A stretch of DNA of 6,142 nt. It comes from an uncultured Clostridia bacterium. Its GTDB lineage: Bacteria; Bacillota; Clostridia; Oscillospirales; Oscillospiraceae. A program made the translations under genes and the position numbers. The stretch is taken from the NCBI GenBank assembly GCA_937915065.1, contig CALDMR010000191.1, forward strand, positions 1-6,142. Direction: 5' to 3'. Positions 5,708 through 6,142 of the stretch are shown one piece after another (the first letter of the stretch is position 1; the number at the start of each line of letters is the position of its first letter). Under the pieces are notes generated by a model that did no database searches, was not told the DNA's origin, and saw only the letters and a list, made by a program, of their open reading frames with translations.

Positions 5708-5740
5708 AGTGCCCCGGTCCATCGGACCGGGGCACTTTTT
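5708..5740 (+). terminator. Rubrerythrin intrinsic terminator
   Basis: AGTGCCCCGGTCC (5708-5720) and GGACCGGGGCACT (5724-5736) form a perfect 13-bp stem with an ATC loop, followed by TTTTT. It lies 14 bp after the rubrerythrin stop codon. Confidence 0.95.
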
Positions 5741-5743
5741 GTT

Positions 5744-5870
5744 GTGGCGGGCCTCGTCACCGAGCGTTTTGGCAAAGCCAAAACCTCGATGCCGGGCGGA
5801 TTCACTCCGCCCGAGCAGATCAAATCATCGGGGTCCCCATGGGACAGTTCCCATGGGGTTTGCCCGCCAC
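5744..5870. other. Hairpin-rich segment with inverted ends (possible structured RNA or repeat)
   Basis: The segment is bounded by GTGGCGGGC (5744-5752) and its inverse GCCCGCCAC (5862-5870). Inside are three hairpins: CGAG plus GTTTTGGC with an AAA loop and one bulged base (5761-5788), CGGGCGGA/TCCGCCCG with a 5-nt loop (5793-5813), and CCCCATGGGA/TCCCATGGGG with a CAGT loop (5835-5858). Folded as RNA this makes a four-way junction. The right boundary is part of the second rubrerythrin 3' copy. It has no credible coding capacity. It could be an intergenic repeat element, a small RNA, or a rearrangement scar. Confidence 0.6.
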
Positions 5871-5913
5871 GGCAAGGCTTTCGAGGGCCTGCTGAAGCGC
5901 TACTTCGGCTAAT
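5862..5913 (+). repeat. 52-bp direct repeat, copy 2 (orphan rubrerythrin 3' end)
   Basis: This is an exact copy of 5643-5694, encoding the tail ARHGKAFEGLLKRYFG and a stop codon with no gene body in front. It is followed by different DNA and a second terminator. It is a duplicated or residual gene end, not a functional gene. Confidence 0.95.
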
Positions 5914-5937
5914 AAAACCGGATAAACAAGCACTTTT

Positions 5938-5971
5938 GAGAGGGAATCGGGAAATCGGTTCCCTCTCTTTT
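5938..5971 (+). terminator. Second terminator, after the orphan gene end
   Basis: GAGAGGGAA (5938-5946) and TTCCCTCTC (5959-5967) form a perfect 9-bp stem with a 12-nt loop, followed by TTTT. It stands 25 bp after the duplicated stop codon and may be the original terminator of the rubrerythrin gene or of its duplicate. Confidence 0.8.
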
Positions 5972-6096
5972 GGCGCCTTTCGCTCATAGGGTGTGCAGCT
6001 TGTGTGCGGCTCGTCCCTCCTTTCTGTCCCATCTGCGTTGCACATGTGCAGCCTCGTATGAAAGTGCACTCAAAAAGATACGGCATAAAGTCAAAA
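5972..6096. other. Intergenic stretch without a recognisable gene
   Basis: No open frame here has a ribosome binding site at a suitable distance and a credible protein. The only structure noted is the perfect 12-bp palindrome TGCACATGTGCA at 6039-6050, which could be a regulator site or chance. Confidence 0.5.
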
Positions 6097-6142
6097 CCTC
6101 CGGCTAAGCCGGAGGCTTGAGTAAGCCCTATAAGGGCTTTAT
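6097..6142. other. Paired hairpins at window edge, possible transposon end
   Basis: CCTCCGGC (6097-6104) and GCCGGAGG (6108-6115) form an 8-bp stem with a TAA loop. AAGCCCT (6123-6129) and AGGGCTT (6133-6139) form a second stem with an ATA loop. Two compact hairpins close together without a gene resemble the ends of IS200/IS605-type elements, which are common in these bacteria. The window stops before any transposase or TnpB gene could be seen, so this is a suggestion. A terminator pair for a gene outside the window is the alternative. Confidence 0.35.

Noticed and set aside
5709..5912. Forward open frames across the hairpin region ending in the rubrerythrin tail
   Set aside because: They run through the terminator and hairpins and have no ribosome binding site. 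The similarity is only the duplicated gene end.
5698..6086. Minus-strand open frames of 88 and 123 codons
   Set aside because: Much of their sequence is the reverse of hairpins and of the duplicated rubrerythrin end. An AGGAGG-like site near 6017-6023 has no start codon at a suitable distance.

Overview
The window reads as the integrase end of a mobile genetic element (integrative conjugative element or prophage-like) in the chromosome of a gut clostridium. The closest impression is Oscillospiraceae, Faecalibacterium-like. This rests on three things: fairly GC-rich genes with AGGAGG-type ribosome binding sites, the SprT-like / small-protein / short-recombinase gene set common on mobile elements of gut Firmicutes, and a high-GC rubrerythrin fragment of clostridial type. 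The genus is an inference.

Layout. At 1-1841 there are three forward genes: a 92-aa charged protein (64-342), an SprT-like zinc metalloprotein (472-1119) and a short Xer/Cre-like tyrosine recombinase (1278-1841). They are separated by intergenic hairpins. A loxP-like inverted repeat with extra half-site copies lies directly upstream of the recombinase. A strong hairpin at 1847-1873 ends this block. At 1948-4102 a WYL-domain regulator is followed after 16 bp by a visibly AT-rich gene for an uncharacterised protein with an HNH-like zinc motif. The pair looks like recently acquired cargo, and its arrangement resembles WYL-controlled defence modules. A 14-bp-stem terminator (4121-4163) separates it from the convergent integrase (5355-4177, minus strand), a complete three-domain tyrosine integrase.

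Beyond the integrase start, at about 5520, the sequence becomes the last 57 codons of a rubrerythrin. The element therefore appears to be inserted inside that gene, with the 5' part expected at the other end, outside the window. After the rubrerythrin terminator the sequence is unusual. A 52-bp perfect copy of the gene's 3' end recurs 219 bp downstream, and between the copies lie three strong hairpins and a 15-bp inverted copy of rubrerythrin sequence. The last 230 bp hold a second terminator and, at the very edge, two hairpins that resemble a transposon (IS200/IS605-like) end. No coding gene is supported there.

Working model (inference): the integrase moves the element in and out of the rubrerythrin locus. 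The short recombinase acts on, or is controlled by, the lox-like site. The SprT-like protein and small protein belong to the conserved backbone, and the WYL/HNH-like pair is a candidate, undescribed accessory system.
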